Source: Euryhalocaulis caribicus (lineage in GTDB: Bacteria; Pseudomonadota; Alphaproteobacteria; Caulobacterales; Maricaulaceae). From it: 64,000 nt of DNA. The stretch is from assembly GCF_000412185.1 (NCBI RefSeq), contig NZ_ASJA01000015.1, forward strand, positions 1 through 64,000. Direction: 5' to 3'. A program made the translations under genes and the position numbers. Positions within the stretch are counted from its first letter, which is position 1. Each line of letters opens with the position of its first letter. Of this stretch, positions 8,104 to 16,696 are shown in pieces. Under the pieces are notes generated by a model. The model was not told the origin of the DNA and made no database searches. It saw only the letters and a program-made list of their open reading frames with translations.

Positions 8104-9185
8104 GCGGCTTCGGTTTCCGCCGCTTTGCGCACTTTCCAGAACCGCATCACGCGCTCCGCCGCCTCGCGCGGGGTCTCGTCATAGACTTTGCCCAGCGACT
8201 GGGCGTGGCCAAGATCCGGCCCGCCTTCGCCGGCGCGCAGCAGCGCCAGCGTCACGAACAACGACCGGTCCAGCCCGGCGGCCTTGCAGACCAGCGCCAG
8301 CGGTTCCTGCGACGGGTTGCGGAACACCGAACGCGCGGCGTTGAAATCAATCTGCGCGGTGTCGGCGAAAGCGATCAGGAAGCGCGTTTCCTCGCCGTCG
8401 CGGAGCTGGCGGGCCAGGAAGCTGGCGTCGACCTGTTTGCGGAGCTTGGCGTTGCGCACGAATTTGCGCGCGTCCTCGTAATCGGCGGGCAGGGAGTCGT
8501 CCGGGCGGGCGCGGCGGTTTTTCAGCGCGCCTTCCAGCTCCGACTCGCTAAGCGCCTCATTACGCTCAAGAATTTTCTGTTTCAGCCGGTCCTCGACGAA
8601 GGCGTACATCTCGTTCAGGAGGTCGGGCGGCAGGCTGGCGCGCTGCACCAGGGGGCCGTGCAGGATGGTGGCGTCCTGCGCCCGGTCGACCAGTGTTTCC
8701 ATGGACTTGCGGGAAATCGCGGCGCCTTCGTTGGAGGCGAGGCGGGCGAGGGTTTCGTCATCGCCGCGCTGGACCACCGCGTCCGAAACCGCTTCGGGGA
8801 CATGGTCGCGCCCGGCTATGGCGAGCAGGTGTTCCTGACCGCGGGAATGGGCGATGGTGACCAGGTCGTCGTCCTTGAGGGCGAAGGATTTCTGCAGGAC
8901 TTTCCCGGCGACGGAGATCTGTTCGTCCGAGGCCAGTTGGCGGACGAGGCGGTAGGGCGCATCGGGCGTATCGGCAAAACGCTCGGCCAGCTCGATCCGC
9001 ACTTCCTCGGCCATTTCCTGCGAAACGGAGGACAGGATGACGTCGAAATCCTCCGATTCCTGCGCGCTGCGGTCCTGATCGCTGGTTTCGAAGAACAGGT
9101 CGGTGACTTCACGCAGCAGCACGCGGCGCTTGTCGCTGGACTTTTCCGCGGCGAGCGCGGTGAGGGATTGCAGCGTTGACGGCAT
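8100..9185 (-). CDS. DUF2336 domain protein
   Basis: A 361-residue, largely helical protein with repeated short helices of the HEAT-like kind (RLVRQLASDEQISVAGKVLQ; ALKDDDLVTIAHSRGQEHL; DETLARLASNEGAAISRKSM). This is the pattern of DUF2336, a family restricted mostly to alphaproteobacteria and of unknown biochemical role. It is cytoplasmic, with no signal or membrane segment. Its stop shares a CTAG palindrome with the convergent upstream gene. It is divergent from the GTA cluster, with 444 bases in between. Confidence 0.85.
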   Translation of the reverse strand: MPSTLQSLTALAAEKSSDKRRVLLREVTDLFFETSDQDRSAQESEDFDVILSSVSQEMAEEVRIELAERFADTPDAPYRLVRQLASDEQISVAGKVLQKSFALKDDDLVTIAHSRGQEHLLAIAGRDHVPEAVSDAVVQRGDDETLARLASNEGAAISRKSMETLVDRAQDATILHGPLVQRASLPPDLLNEMYAFVEDRLKQKILERNEALSESELEGALKNRRARPDDSLPADYEDARKFVRNAKLRKQVDASFLARQLRDGEETRFLIAFADTAQIDFNAARSVFRNPSQEPLALVCKAAGLDRSLFVTLALLRAGEGGPDLGHAQSLGKVYDETPREAAERVMRFWKVRKAAETEAA

Positions 9186-9629
9186 GATTGGCGGCCCCGG
9201 GCATTGGCGTCTGTACGGGGGTGTAAGCCAGGGGTCGTAAAGAAAGCGTCGCCGGAAAGGGCAAAAGTGAGTGTTTTTCGCCCCGAAGAGCGAAATACCA
9301 GCGCGGAAATCTCACTGAAAATGAAGCGGCGCCGACCGGTCGCGCAAAAGCGGCGAGCCGCCCAGAAACGCCGCGCGCAGAACCCGGTCAGCGCCTGTGT
9401 ATGTCAACGCCGAGACGCCCTGCGAGTTTCGCGCAAATCTGTCCAATCACAGTCTGGCCCCTGAAAAAGCGGGGACGTTGCCGCCGTTTTCCACGCGGCG
9501 AGATCTCCAAAACCTAGCGTTAACAATGGCTTGCCGGAAAAGAGCCGCCCGCAACCAGACCGGCTGCGCGGCGGGCGCAAGATTGTCGCGGTGCGGGCGA
9601 GACCCGCGTGAGGAGGGAGTTCAAGGATC
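9186..9629. other. Intergenic region ahead of the GTA cluster
   Basis: A 444-base non-coding stretch between divergent DUF2336 and the first GTA gene. It should hold the promoter for the packaging genes. Seen here: a small inverted repeat (TTTCGC 9276-9281, GCGAAA 9290-9295) and a single GTTAACAATG (9519-9528) that resembles a CtrA half-site about 100 bases before the first gene. No -35/-10 pair is obvious. GAGGAGGGAGTTCAAGGA immediately before the first ATG gives a strong ribosome-binding region. Confidence 0.45.
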
Positions 9630-9929
9630 ATGACGATCTCGACAAGCCGGCAGCGGCGCAAGCGCGTCGCGTCAAAAATCATGGATGCGGTGGAAGCCGC
9701 GCTGGAGGCGGACACGGCCGCCGAGGCGGAGAAATGGGCCAAGACCCTGACCGTGCTGACCGGGGCGATGAAGTCGGCGGGGGGCCTGTTGCCCGAGCCG
9801 GCGGAGACGCCGGACGCGCCGGACCCGGCGCGGGAGCGCAAGCTGAAGGAAGAATTCAACGCCGAGGTGGACCGTCTTGTCGAACAGCGAATCCGGGAAC
9901 GGCAGCAGGCTGGATCTCAGCGAGGCTGA
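9630..9929 (+). CDS. GTA small terminase-like protein (orfg1)
   Basis: A 99-residue charged, helical protein in the orfg1 position. Its length and its place immediately before the large terminase fit the GTA TerS, which binds DNA and hands it to the packaging motor. Features are a basic N-terminus (SRQRRKRVASKIMDAVEAAL) and a C-terminal helix rich in Glu and Arg. The sequence family is poorly conserved, so the call depends mainly on position. It overlaps the large-terminase start by about 50 bases in another frame. Confidence 0.75.
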   Translation: MTISTSRQRRKRVASKIMDAVEAALEADTAAEAEKWAKTLTVLTGAMKSAGGLLPEPAETPDAPDPARERKLKEEFNAEVDRLVEQRIRERQQAGSQRG

Positions 9930-11148
9930 ACGCGGCGCGGTCCGCCGCGACTGGGAAGTCTGGCGGGCCGGGCATCAGGTTCCGCCGCGGGGCGGCTGGC
10001 GCATCTGGCTGATCCTGGGCGGGCGCGGCGCGGGCAAGACGCGGGCCGGGGCCGAGTGGGTGCGCGCGGCCGTGGAGGCCGAGCGGGCGGGCCGCATCGC
10101 CCTGATCGCGCCGACTTTCGAACTGGCGCGGGAGGTGATGATAGACGGGCCGAGCGGGTTCCGCGCCATCGCCCCGGCAAAGGCGCGGCCGCGCTATGTG
10201 GCCTCCCGCCATGCGCTGGAATGGCCGAACGGGGCGGTGGCCAGCGTGTTCTCCGCCGAGGATCCGGACTCCATAAGAGGGCCGCAGCACGATCTGGCCT
10301 GGGGCGACGAGTTTTGCGCCTGGCCCCGGGCGCAGGCGGTGCTGGACATGGTGCGCATGGGGCTGCGCGTGGGCGAGGATCCGCGCTGTCTTCTGACCAC
10401 CACGCCGCGGCCGATCCCGGCGCTGAAAGCCCTGCTGGCGTCCGGCGAGACGGTGGTGACGCGCGGGCGGACGGACGAGGCGAACTTCCTGCCCGAAGCC
10501 TTCCGCGCGGCGATGCGCGAAGCCTATGGCGGCACGGCGCTGGGCGCGCAGGAGCTGGACGGCGAGGTGGTGGAGGACCGCGCCGGGGCGCTGTGGACCC
10601 ACGCCATGCTGGAAGCTGCGCGGGGGGAAGCGCCGGCGCGGCTGGACCGCATCGTGGTGGCGGTGGACCCGCCGGTGACGGGCGGCCCCCGCGCCGATGG
10701 TTGCGGCATCGTGGTGGCGGGCGCGGCGGGCGAGGGACTGGCGCGGCGGGCCTTCGTGCTGGCCGACGCCAGCGTGCAGGGGCGGTCCCCCGACGGATGG
10801 GCGCAAGCTGTGGCGGCGGCGTTCGAGGCGTGGGAGGCGGACCGCGTGGTGGCCGAGGTAAACCAGGGCGGCGACCTGGTGACGCAAGTCTTGCGCAGCG
10901 CCGCGCCCAACCTGCCCGTGACCACCGTCCGCGCCAGCCGTGGCAAGGCGGCGCGGGCCGAACCCGTGGCGGCGCTTTATGAGCAGGGGCGCGTGACCCA
11001 TTGCGGCGTGTTCGGGGCGCTGGAGACCGAGTTGCGGGCGCTGGGCACGGAGGCGGCCTGCGCCGACGACCGCGCCGACGCGCTGGTCTGGGCGCTGAGC
11101 GAGCTGATGCTGAACGCCCCGCCGGAGCCGCGGGCGCGGTGGTTGTGA
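9877..11148 (+). CDS. GTA large terminase, DNA-packaging ATPase/nuclease (orfg2)
   Basis: Motor protein that translocates and cuts host DNA during head filling. The ATPase has a Walker A motif GGRGAGKT at residues 48-55, a Walker B region LAWGDEFCAW, and a C-motif TTTPRP. The RNase H-like nuclease has its acidic residues in VAVDPPVTG, VAEVNQGGD and DDRADALVWAL. The 423-residue length is normal for GTA TerL. The start is taken as TTG at 9877, inside orfg1; a slightly different start cannot be excluded. Downstream, the expected neighbour orfg3 is displaced by 2.8 kb of unrelated genes. Confidence 0.95.
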   Translation: MSNSESGNGSRLDLSEAERGAVRRDWEVWRAGHQVPPRGGWRIWLILGGRGAGKTRAGAEWVRAAVEAERAGRIALIAPTFELAREVMIDGPSGFRAIAPAKARPRYVASRHALEWPNGAVASVFSAEDPDSIRGPQHDLAWGDEFCAWPRAQAVLDMVRMGLRVGEDPRCLLTTTPRPIPALKALLASGETVVTRGRTDEANFLPEAFRAAMREAYGGTALGAQELDGEVVEDRAGALWTHAMLEAARGEAPARLDRIVVAVDPPVTGGPRADGCGIVVAGAAGEGLARRAFVLADASVQGRSPDGWAQAVAAAFEAWEADRVVAEVNQGGDLVTQVLRSAAPNLPVTTVRASRGKAARAEPVAALYEQGRVTHCGVFGALETELRALGTEAACADDRADALVWALSELMLNAPPEPRARWL

Positions 11149-11231
11149 GGGGCGCGCAGGCGGGCATTTGGAAGCTGATTTACGCGCGGTTTGGATGTAG
11201 TCTTCGCCTGTAACGATGGGGAGACTATTTC

Positions 11232-11720
11232 ATGGCGCGTATGACGATCAGTCTGGGCGGCGTTACGGCTGCGATGGCTCTGGCGGTTGCGCCGGGCGCC
11301 CTTGGGCAGGACAGGGACGGCGAACCGGAAACCGGAAACGCCGAACTTCTGGCGCTGAATACGGCGCTGTTTGAATCCATGATCGTGGAGCGGGACGCGG
11401 CGCTGTTCAACGAGACCGCGGCCGAGGATTTCCGCGTGCTGGCGCCCGGCGGCATGGTCGAGGGGAAGGCGCAGGCGGCCGCCGGGGTGGCGGCGTGGGA
11501 CGCCTCGGGCATTACAGTTTCCGGCGAGGAGGTGGTTCGTCAGGGCGATCTGGCGATTGTGACCGGGCGGCTGGACATTGACGGAGTCATGAAGCCGGTC
11601 GGGCGGTGGGGACCGCTGAAGCATATGTCCGTGTATCAGCAGACGGATGGCGAATGGCGACTGGTTTCGCGGTCGCTAACGCCGTGCGCAGAGATGCTGA
11701 TCAAGCTGGACCGCTGTTAG
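11232..11720 (+). CDS. Exported NTF2-like (DUF4440/SnoaL-type) protein
   Basis: A 162-residue protein with a signal peptide (MTISLGGVTAAMALAVAPGALG) and a mature part of NTF2-like design: LNTALFESMIVERDAALFNE, then a FRVLAPGGMVEGKAQ segment, then HMSVYQQTDGEWRLVSRSLT at the end. Such cone-shaped folds bind small ligands or act as enzymes; the substrate is unknown. It has no phage counterpart and lies between GTA orfg2 and orfg3, so it is a host gene or an insertion within the cluster. Confidence 0.8.
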   Translation: MARMTISLGGVTAAMALAVAPGALGQDRDGEPETGNAELLALNTALFESMIVERDAALFNETAAEDFRVLAPGGMVEGKAQAAAGVAAWDASGITVSGEEVVRQGDLAIVTGRLDIDGVMKPVGRWGPLKHMSVYQQTDGEWRLVSRSLTPCAEMLIKLDRC

Positions 11721-11901
11721 AGGCGCGGGCCGCTTACGGGTTCCGGGCGATGGCGCGGGAATGTGAAGACCGGTTTCCCGGTGAGCGATTGGCGCGGCCG
11801 GGGTGAACGTCCTGTCCGAGGCTGCCGGAACGACAGGACAGGACGGGACGGATTTCCCCTGTCCTTGGAAATACAGTTCGCTGGATCAGGACGGCTAGGC
11901 G

Positions 11902-12855
11902 TTATGTCTCCGGCTTCGCCTTTGCGCCTTCGGCCGGGAGGTCCGTGCGGATCACCACGCCGATATCCAGAAGGCGCCAGTTGTCGCTTTCCATAAGCTG
12001 TTCAGCTATGGCGGTGGGGAGGTGATGCGCATCGGCCGGTTCGATGCTGACGCGGATATAGCGGCCGGTCTCCCGCATCTGGACGTGGACATTGCCGTAG
12101 CGGTTCTCCAGTGACTGACGGATGCGCCGGGCGTCTGGATCGATTTCGCCCGATTCCAGTTTGCGCGGGGCGCCGTCCAGCAGCGCGGCGATGGACAGAC
12201 GGACGCCATTAATCCCGTCGCGCAAGATAGAAAAGGAGATCGCAAGGGCCATGGCCGCATCCGCCCACCATAGGCCGAGCGCGATGCCAACAATGCCGAT
12301 TACGCCTGCCAGACCCGTCTGCCAGTCCGCGGCATTCATCTGCGCGTCGGTATAAAGCACCTTGTCGTGAATTTGGGCGGCGACCTTGCGCTTCATGCGC
12401 CCCAAGATGACCGGCGGGATGACGGAGAAGATTAGCGCGGCGATCATCAGCCACCCTAGCCAGACCTGATGACCGAGCAGAGTCCATGAGCCAAGCGTGG
12501 GGTGTTCGCGCATGATGAGGGTCTTGCCACCTTCATAGAACAGGAAGCCGCCCATTACAGTGAGCGCGGCAGCGGAGAAGAAGAAGGCGAGCGTCCCCGC
12601 CCGCTGAAACCCAAAGGGGAATTTCTCTGTCGAGGGCTGTTTTTCCTGCCAGCGTGTGAACAAGAAAAAGGCCGGGGGCAGGAGAGACAGCATGTCTTCT
12701 ATCCAGGCGGTGCGGAAGGCTTGCGAGCCGCCTGCGACAAGACCCATCACGGCCACGATCAAGGCCAACCAGAACAGCGACCACCATTCCAGCCTTTCGC
12801 CGCGCTTCAGCGCGTCGCCGACGCTTCGTGGATGGTCGGGCTTGCATTCGCTCAT
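11902..12855 (-). CDS. Cation diffusion facilitator (CDF) family transporter
   Basis: A 317-residue inner-membrane protein with about six membrane segments followed by a cytoplasmic ferredoxin-like domain. Metal-site candidates are the WIEDML element in the second helix pair and YTDAQMNAADWQ in the fifth segment, though the usual HxxxD pattern is not perfect. CDF proteins exchange Zn2+, Mn2+ or Fe2+ for protons. The ATG at 12855 is chosen since it overlaps the upstream lipoprotein's stop (ATGA). The pair forms a minus-strand operon lodged inside the plus-strand GTA cluster. Confidence 0.85.
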   Translation of the reverse strand: MSECKPDHPRSVGDALKRGERLEWWSLFWLALIVAVMGLVAGGSQAFRTAWIEDMLSLLPPAFFLFTRWQEKQPSTEKFPFGFQRAGTLAFFFSAAALTVMGGFLFYEGGKTLIMREHPTLGSWTLLGHQVWLGWLMIAALIFSVIPPVILGRMKRKVAAQIHDKVLYTDAQMNAADWQTGLAGVIGIVGIALGLWWADAAMALAISFSILRDGINGVRLSIAALLDGAPRKLESGEIDPDARRIRQSLENRYGNVHVQMRETGRYIRVSIEPADAHHLPTAIAEQLMESDNWRLLDIGVVIRTDLPAEGAKAKPET

Positions 12856-13274
12856 GACGCGTCTGCTTCGGTCTGCATCAGAAAGATATTGACGCGCAGC
12901 AACCATGCGTTCTCACCCGCGCGGACGGCCCAGACGGGCGGTTTGGCGTCCGGCGCAGCCCTCGGCCCGGCGGGATGGCTGAATCCTGCTTTCATGAAGG
13001 GCGTGTTCTTCGGGAGTGAAGCGACGATATCCAGCTCACCTCTCTCCAGCTTCCTCATCAGAGCGTGAGCGTCACCGGTCTGTGTAACGAGCTCGGCGTC
13101 CATTTCGCTGGCGAGCGCCTGAAGCTTTGCGCGGTCGTCGGCAAGGCCGGCTACGCCTGCCACCAGGCCGGCGCGGAGCTGGCCACCCTCAACCGCTTTC
13201 AGGGTGGAGTGCGGATCCCTCGGCGCGCCGCAGGCGGCGAGCCCCAAGCCGAGCACAAGAAGCAGAATCCTCAT
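12852..13274 (-). CDS. Solute-binding-like lipoprotein
   Basis: A 140-residue lipoprotein: MRILLLVLGLGLAAC gives a clear lipobox, with ATG at 13274. The rest resembles one lobe of a family 3 extracellular solute-binding protein (LRAGLVAG, LERGELDIVASLPKNTP, WAVRAGENAWLLRVNIFL), but is much shorter than full binding proteins of about 250 residues. It is co-transcribed with the CDF transporter via ATGA and may present metal or sense it at the membrane. This shortened form could be a normal variant. Confidence 0.65.
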   Translation of the reverse strand: MRILLLVLGLGLAACGAPRDPHSTLKAVEGGQLRAGLVAGVAGLADDRAKLQALASEMDAELVTQTGDAHALMRKLERGELDIVASLPKNTPFMKAGFSHPAGPRAAPDAKPPVWAVRAGENAWLLRVNIFLMQTEADAS

Positions 13275-13460
13275 GGTTGCGTAAACGCGCAATCGCCGGA
13301 CCGGGTTCAAATGGACCTGGTTACGGGGAAAAGAAACGATTTTTCCCTACTCTTTGCGTGCATAACCGCAGCGTTTTCAGCTGCCTGCAAGTTTATCGCC
13401 GGGAAAAATCAGACCGGGACGGGCGCGGCGCTATATTCGGCAGGCTCGCGGGATTGGGGG

Positions 13461-13835
13461 TCAGGCGGCTTCCGCCTCGTTCAGCCAGGCGCGGGCTTCG
13501 GCTTCGGTGTAGAAATCGGTGATGCGGATGCCGAGATTTTGCAGGTTCCAGCACACCATCGAGGACACCAGGAAAGCCGGATTGACAATGACCGCCGTGT
13601 GGCGGCCTTCGAAGGCTGCGGTGAAGCGGGAGATGGAGCGTGCGAACTCGATCTCCTCCCAGGTGTCGGAGTCGGTGTCGACGCCGGACAGGTCGATAAT
13701 CGTATAGGGGCAGGCGGCGCGGGTTTCGGGCTTCGAGAGGGCCTCCATCACGGCCATTCTGTCATCCATCGTCATGACGCCGCTAAGGCTGGCGCGGGCA
13801 AGACCCTTGCTCTGATCTATGACGATCTCATGCAT
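13461..13835 (-). CDS. STAS/SpoIIAA-like domain protein
   Basis: A 124-residue cytoplasmic protein with an alternating strand-helix pattern of the SpoIIAA/STAS-like fold: MHEIVIDQSKGLARASLSG, then PYTIIDLSGVDTDSDTWEE, then HTAVIVNPAFLVSSMVC. The C-terminal FYTEAEARAWLNEA segment is characteristic of such single-domain proteins. The role may be membrane association or protein-protein switching; no partner kinase is nearby. Divergent from GTA orfg3, with 138 bases of shared upstream region. Confidence 0.75.
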   Translation of the reverse strand: MHEIVIDQSKGLARASLSGVMTMDDRMAVMEALSKPETRAACPYTIIDLSGVDTDSDTWEEIEFARSISRFTAAFEGRHTAVIVNPAFLVSSMVCWNLQNLGIRITDFYTEAEARAWLNEAEAA

Positions 13836-13973
13836 GGCGATCCTCGTTTGCCGGGCGCGCTTCTCTTTGACTTGTCCACAGCCTCGCCCGGCAATGGTTA
13901 AGAGGGTCCGAACGCCGCTGTCATCGGGGCGCCGAATAGGTCAGTAAAAACAAATAAATAACAGGAGTAAGCG

Positions 13974-15137
13974 ATGCTGGGTCTGATGCAGCGCGCGTTT
14001 CAGCGCGCGCCGGCGGCGAAACAGGGCGCGGGCGGTCTGGTGGCGCTATCGGCGCCGGGCGCGCCGGTGTGGACGCCGCGCGATTACGGCAGGATGGCGC
14101 GCGAGGGCGTGGCGGCGAACCCGGTGGTCCATCGCTGCGTGCGGATGATCGCCGAAGGGGCGGCGGGCCTGCCCTTCCTGGTTCGCCGGGACGGGACGCG
14201 CGCGGCGGCGGACGATCCGGCGGCGGCGCTGCTGGCCGCGCCGAACCCGGGCGAGAGCGCGCCGGAATTGTTCGAGACGCTTTACGGGCACTTGCTGACC
14301 GCGGGGAACGCCTATCTGGAGGCGGCGGCGCTGGATGGCGCGCCGCGGGAGCTTTACGCGCTGCGGCCCGACCGGATGCGGGTCCGCGCCGGGACGCGCG
14401 GCTGGCCCGAGGGCTGGGATTACAGCGCCGGCGGGCGGACCGTGCGGTTCACGCGGGATGCGGCCAGCGGGCGCTCGCCCATCCTGCACCTGAAACTGTT
14501 TCACCCGGCGGACGATCACTACGGGCTGTCGCCGCTGGAGGCGGCCGCAAAGGCGGTGGACATACACAATGCCGGGGCGGGCTGGACCAAGGCGCTGCTG
14601 GACAATGCGGCGCGGCCCAGCGGCGCGCTGGTCTATTCGGGCGGCGACGGGCGTCTGACGGGGGACCAGTATGAACGGCTGCGCGCGGAGCTTTCCGACG
14701 CGCACCAGGGGGCGGCGAATGCGGGGCGGCCGCTGGTGCTGGATGGCGGGCTGGACTGGAAGCCGCTGTCGCTCTCGCCCGCCGAGATGGAGTTCCTGGA
14801 GGCGCGGCGGGAGGCGGCGCGGGAGATCGCGCTGGCCTTCGGCGTGCCGCCCATGCTGCTGGGCATTCCCGGTGACAATACCTACGCCAATTACCGCGAG
14901 GCGAACCTGGCGTTCTGGCGGCAGGCGGTGGTTCCGCTGGCCCGCAAGACGGCGCGGGCGCTGACGCTGTGGGCGCGGCCGTGGTTTGGCGAAGGCGTGG
15001 AGATTACCGCGGACGAGACGAAGACGCCGGGCGTAGAGGCCGACCGGGCGGCGGAATGGAAACGCGTGGCGGAGGCGGATTTCCTGAGCGATGCGGAGAA
15101 GCGCGCGGCGCTGGGGCTGGAAGGAGACGGGCAATGA
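13974..15137 (+). CDS. GTA portal protein (orfg3), HK97 family
   Basis: A 387-residue portal of the HK97 type, forming the dodecameric DNA channel at one head vertex. Recognisable parts are NPVVHRCVRMIAEGAAGLPFLV near the N-terminus, ETLYGHLLTAGNAYLE, HLKLFHPADDHYGLSPLEAA and FGVPPMLLGIPGDNTYANYREA in the clip/stem region. ACAGGAG precedes the ATG with normal spacing. It overlaps g3.5 by ATGA. A TTAACCAT-like element lies about 75 bases upstream on the other strand, in the region shared with the divergent STAS gene. Confidence 0.95.
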   Translation: MLGLMQRAFQRAPAAKQGAGGLVALSAPGAPVWTPRDYGRMAREGVAANPVVHRCVRMIAEGAAGLPFLVRRDGTRAAADDPAAALLAAPNPGESAPELFETLYGHLLTAGNAYLEAAALDGAPRELYALRPDRMRVRAGTRGWPEGWDYSAGGRTVRFTRDAASGRSPILHLKLFHPADDHYGLSPLEAAAKAVDIHNAGAGWTKALLDNAARPSGALVYSGGDGRLTGDQYERLRAELSDAHQGAANAGRPLVLDGGLDWKPLSLSPAEMEFLEARREAAREIALAFGVPPMLLGIPGDNTYANYREANLAFWRQAVVPLARKTARALTLWARPWFGEGVEITADETKTPGVEADRAAEWKRVAEADFLSDAEKRAALGLEGDGQ

Positions 15138-15427
15138 GCAAGGTGTTGCCGGCGCGCGAACGCTGGCGGCTGGAGCGACAGGTGACGCTGGGCGTGATCA
15201 TGGCGATGACGGTTCAGGCGGGCGCGGCGCTGGTCTGGGCCGGGTCGGCGGGCGAACGCCTGAGCCAGCTGGAGCGGCGGGCCGACCTGGCGCAGCCGCT
15301 GGGCGAGCGGCTGGCCCGGATCGAGGCGAAGGTGGAGCTGTCCGGCGCGGCGCTGGCGCGGATTGAAGCCCGATTGTCGCCAAACAGTAATGATACGGGA
15401 CTGGCCGAGACGCGTGCGGACCAATAG
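15134..15427 (+). CDS. GTA orfg3.5 small membrane-associated protein
   Basis: A 97-residue protein in the g3.5 position. It has a basic N-terminus (SKVLPARERWRLERQ), one hydrophobic segment (VTLGVIMAMTVQAGAALVWAG) and a coiled-coil-like C-terminal half (ERLSQLERRADLAQ, ERLARIEAKVEL). RcGTA has a small ORF at this place with unknown function. It starts within the portal stop (ATGA), so it is translationally coupled to the portal. The next GTA gene is displaced by an unrelated exported protein. Confidence 0.75.
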   Translation: MSKVLPARERWRLERQVTLGVIMAMTVQAGAALVWAGSAGERLSQLERRADLAQPLGERLARIEAKVELSGAALARIEARLSPNSNDTGLAETRADQ

Positions 15428-15468
15428 GTTCCGCCGCGCGAGAGAAACAAATTGAAGGTTTGACTCGA

Positions 15469-16146
15469 ATGAAGAACGTAATTTTCGCCAGCGCCGCGGC
15501 GCTGGCCGTGTCCGCCGCGCCGGCTCTGGCGCAGGACGATGGCGCGGCCCAGTCCCAGCTGACGCCGGCCCCGGCCGAGCAGGGCGCTGCGCAACAGCAA
15601 ATGTCCCCCGAGCAACAGCAGGCTGCGCAAATCGTGCAGGGCTACATGGTGATGAAAGCCGTGGACGCCTATTCGCAGAAATGCGGCGCGTTTCCGGCGG
15701 GCGAACAGGCCATCCTGAACAGCCAGATGGATGAGGTCGAGGCGCGTCTGGCCGAAGCCGAGATCGATCTGAGCGCCGATGTGCAACAGGCGGTTTCCGG
15801 CGCCGAGGCGGCTGAATGCGGCCAGGGCGAGTATCAGCAGATGTACGAAGCGGTGGGCGGGCAGCTCTCCGTTCCGGTCGACGTGCTGGTTCTGGGCATC
15901 GCCGCGGTGGAGGATTCCTGCCGCGCCAAGCTGCTGGATGTCGATAGCGACGCCAGTTTCGATGCGCTGGTGACGGCCCGTCAGGCCAATTATGAAGGCC
16001 CGATGCCGGAAAATCTGAAACAGGGCGTCACCCAGACCAGCGCCCAGCTGACCCAGCTTTGCGCCTCCGAGGACGCGGAGATGGTGGCGAACGCCAAGGG
16101 CAGCGTGGAGATCGCCGCGGTTCAGGCCGCGCTCGACGCGCAATAG
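15469..16146 (+). CDS. Exported hypothetical protein, Gln/Ala-rich
   Basis: A 225-residue protein with a clean signal peptide (MKNVIFASAAALAVSAAPALAQ, cut after ALA) and a Gln/Ala/Pro-rich N-terminal linker. The rest is helical with four or so cysteines (KCGAFP, AECGQGE, DSCRAK, QLCASE) that could pair in the periplasm. No domain recognised. It is not a GTA component in other genomes that I know of and has its own strong terminator, so it is best read as a host gene inserted between orfg3.5 and orfg4. Confidence 0.7.
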   Translation: MKNVIFASAAALAVSAAPALAQDDGAAQSQLTPAPAEQGAAQQQMSPEQQQAAQIVQGYMVMKAVDAYSQKCGAFPAGEQAILNSQMDEVEARLAEAEIDLSADVQQAVSGAEAAECGQGEYQQMYEAVGGQLSVPVDVLVLGIAAVEDSCRAKLLDVDSDASFDALVTARQANYEGPMPENLKQGVTQTSAQLTQLCASEDAEMVANAKGSVEIAAVQAALDAQ

Positions 16147-16176
16147 GCTTTGCCTGACAACTGAATAGCTTATCGG

Positions 16177-16213
16177 AAACCGGCGGCGCGGAATGCGCGG
16201 CCGGTTTTCTTTT
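16177..16213 (+). terminator. Intrinsic terminator after the exported protein
   Basis: AAACCGGC (16177-16184) pairs with GCCGGTTT (16200-16207), with an inner GCGC/GCGC extension, and is followed by TTTTCTTTT. A strong Rho-independent terminator 31 bases past the stop at 16146 and just upstream of the prohead protease gene. Confidence 0.85.
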
Positions 16214-16232
16214 GCGCGAAGGAAAATCGCCG

Positions 16233-16658
16233 ATGACGAAGATTGCCGGTTACGCCTCCCTGTTCGGGGCGGCGGACCTTGCGGGCGACGTGGTGCGCCC
16301 GGGCGCGTTTGCCGCCGCGCTGATGCGGCGCGGGACGGGCGGGGTGCGGATGCTGTTCCAGCACGAGGCCAGCGAGCCGGTGGGCGTGTGGCGCGCGATC
16401 CGGGAAGATTCCCGCGGCCTGTACGTGGAGGGCGAGCTGCTGGCCGCCGGACCGCGGGGAGAGACGGCGGGCGCGCTGGTTCGGGCGGGGGCTCTGGATG
16501 GCCTGTCCATCGGCTACCGGCCGACCCGGATGCGGCGCGGGCCGCGGGGGCGGGAGCTGCTGGAGCTGGATCTGTGGGAGGTCTCCATCGTGACCTTCCC
16601 GATGTTGCCCGGAGCGAGGCTCCGACTGATCGAAACCGAAGACGTGATGGCGGCCTGA
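16233..16658 (+). CDS. GTA prohead protease (orfg4), HK97 type
   Basis: A 141-residue serine protease that trims the capsid delta domain during head maturation. The catalytic residues of the HK97/herpes assemblin fold are all visible: H44 in MLFQHEASEPVG, S92 in DGLSIGYRP and E116 in LWEVSIVTFP. The ATG at 16233 begins MTKIAGYASLFG, the usual N-terminus of the family; GAAGGA lies upstream. A terminator-like hairpin overlaps its stop codon. It precedes its substrate, the major capsid gene. Confidence 0.95.
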   Translation: MTKIAGYASLFGAADLAGDVVRPGAFAAALMRRGTGGVRMLFQHEASEPVGVWRAIREDSRGLYVEGELLAAGPRGETAGALVRAGALDGLSIGYRPTRMRRGPRGRELLELDLWEVSIVTFPMLPGARLRLIETEDVMAA

Positions 16659-16672
16659 GAGCCGCTTTTTTT
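16650..16672 (+). terminator. Terminator-like hairpin overlapping the orfg4 stop
   Basis: GCGGC (16650-16654) and GCCGC (16661-16665) frame a six-base loop that contains the protease stop codon, followed directly by seven Ts (16666-16672). The stem is short (five pairs), so it may act as a partial terminator or attenuator between protease and capsid genes. Confidence 0.6.
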
Positions 16673-16696
16673 GTGCCTGGAAACAAGGAGAGACCA

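Noticed and set aside
7998-9179. A 393-codon plus-strand ORF opposite DUF2336
   Set aside because: Antisense frame of a conserved gene; no domain and low-complexity composition.
9856-11167. Two long minus-strand ORFs opposite the large terminase
   Set aside because: The plus strand encodes a terminase with all catalytic motifs; the antisense frames are Pro/Arg-rich noise.
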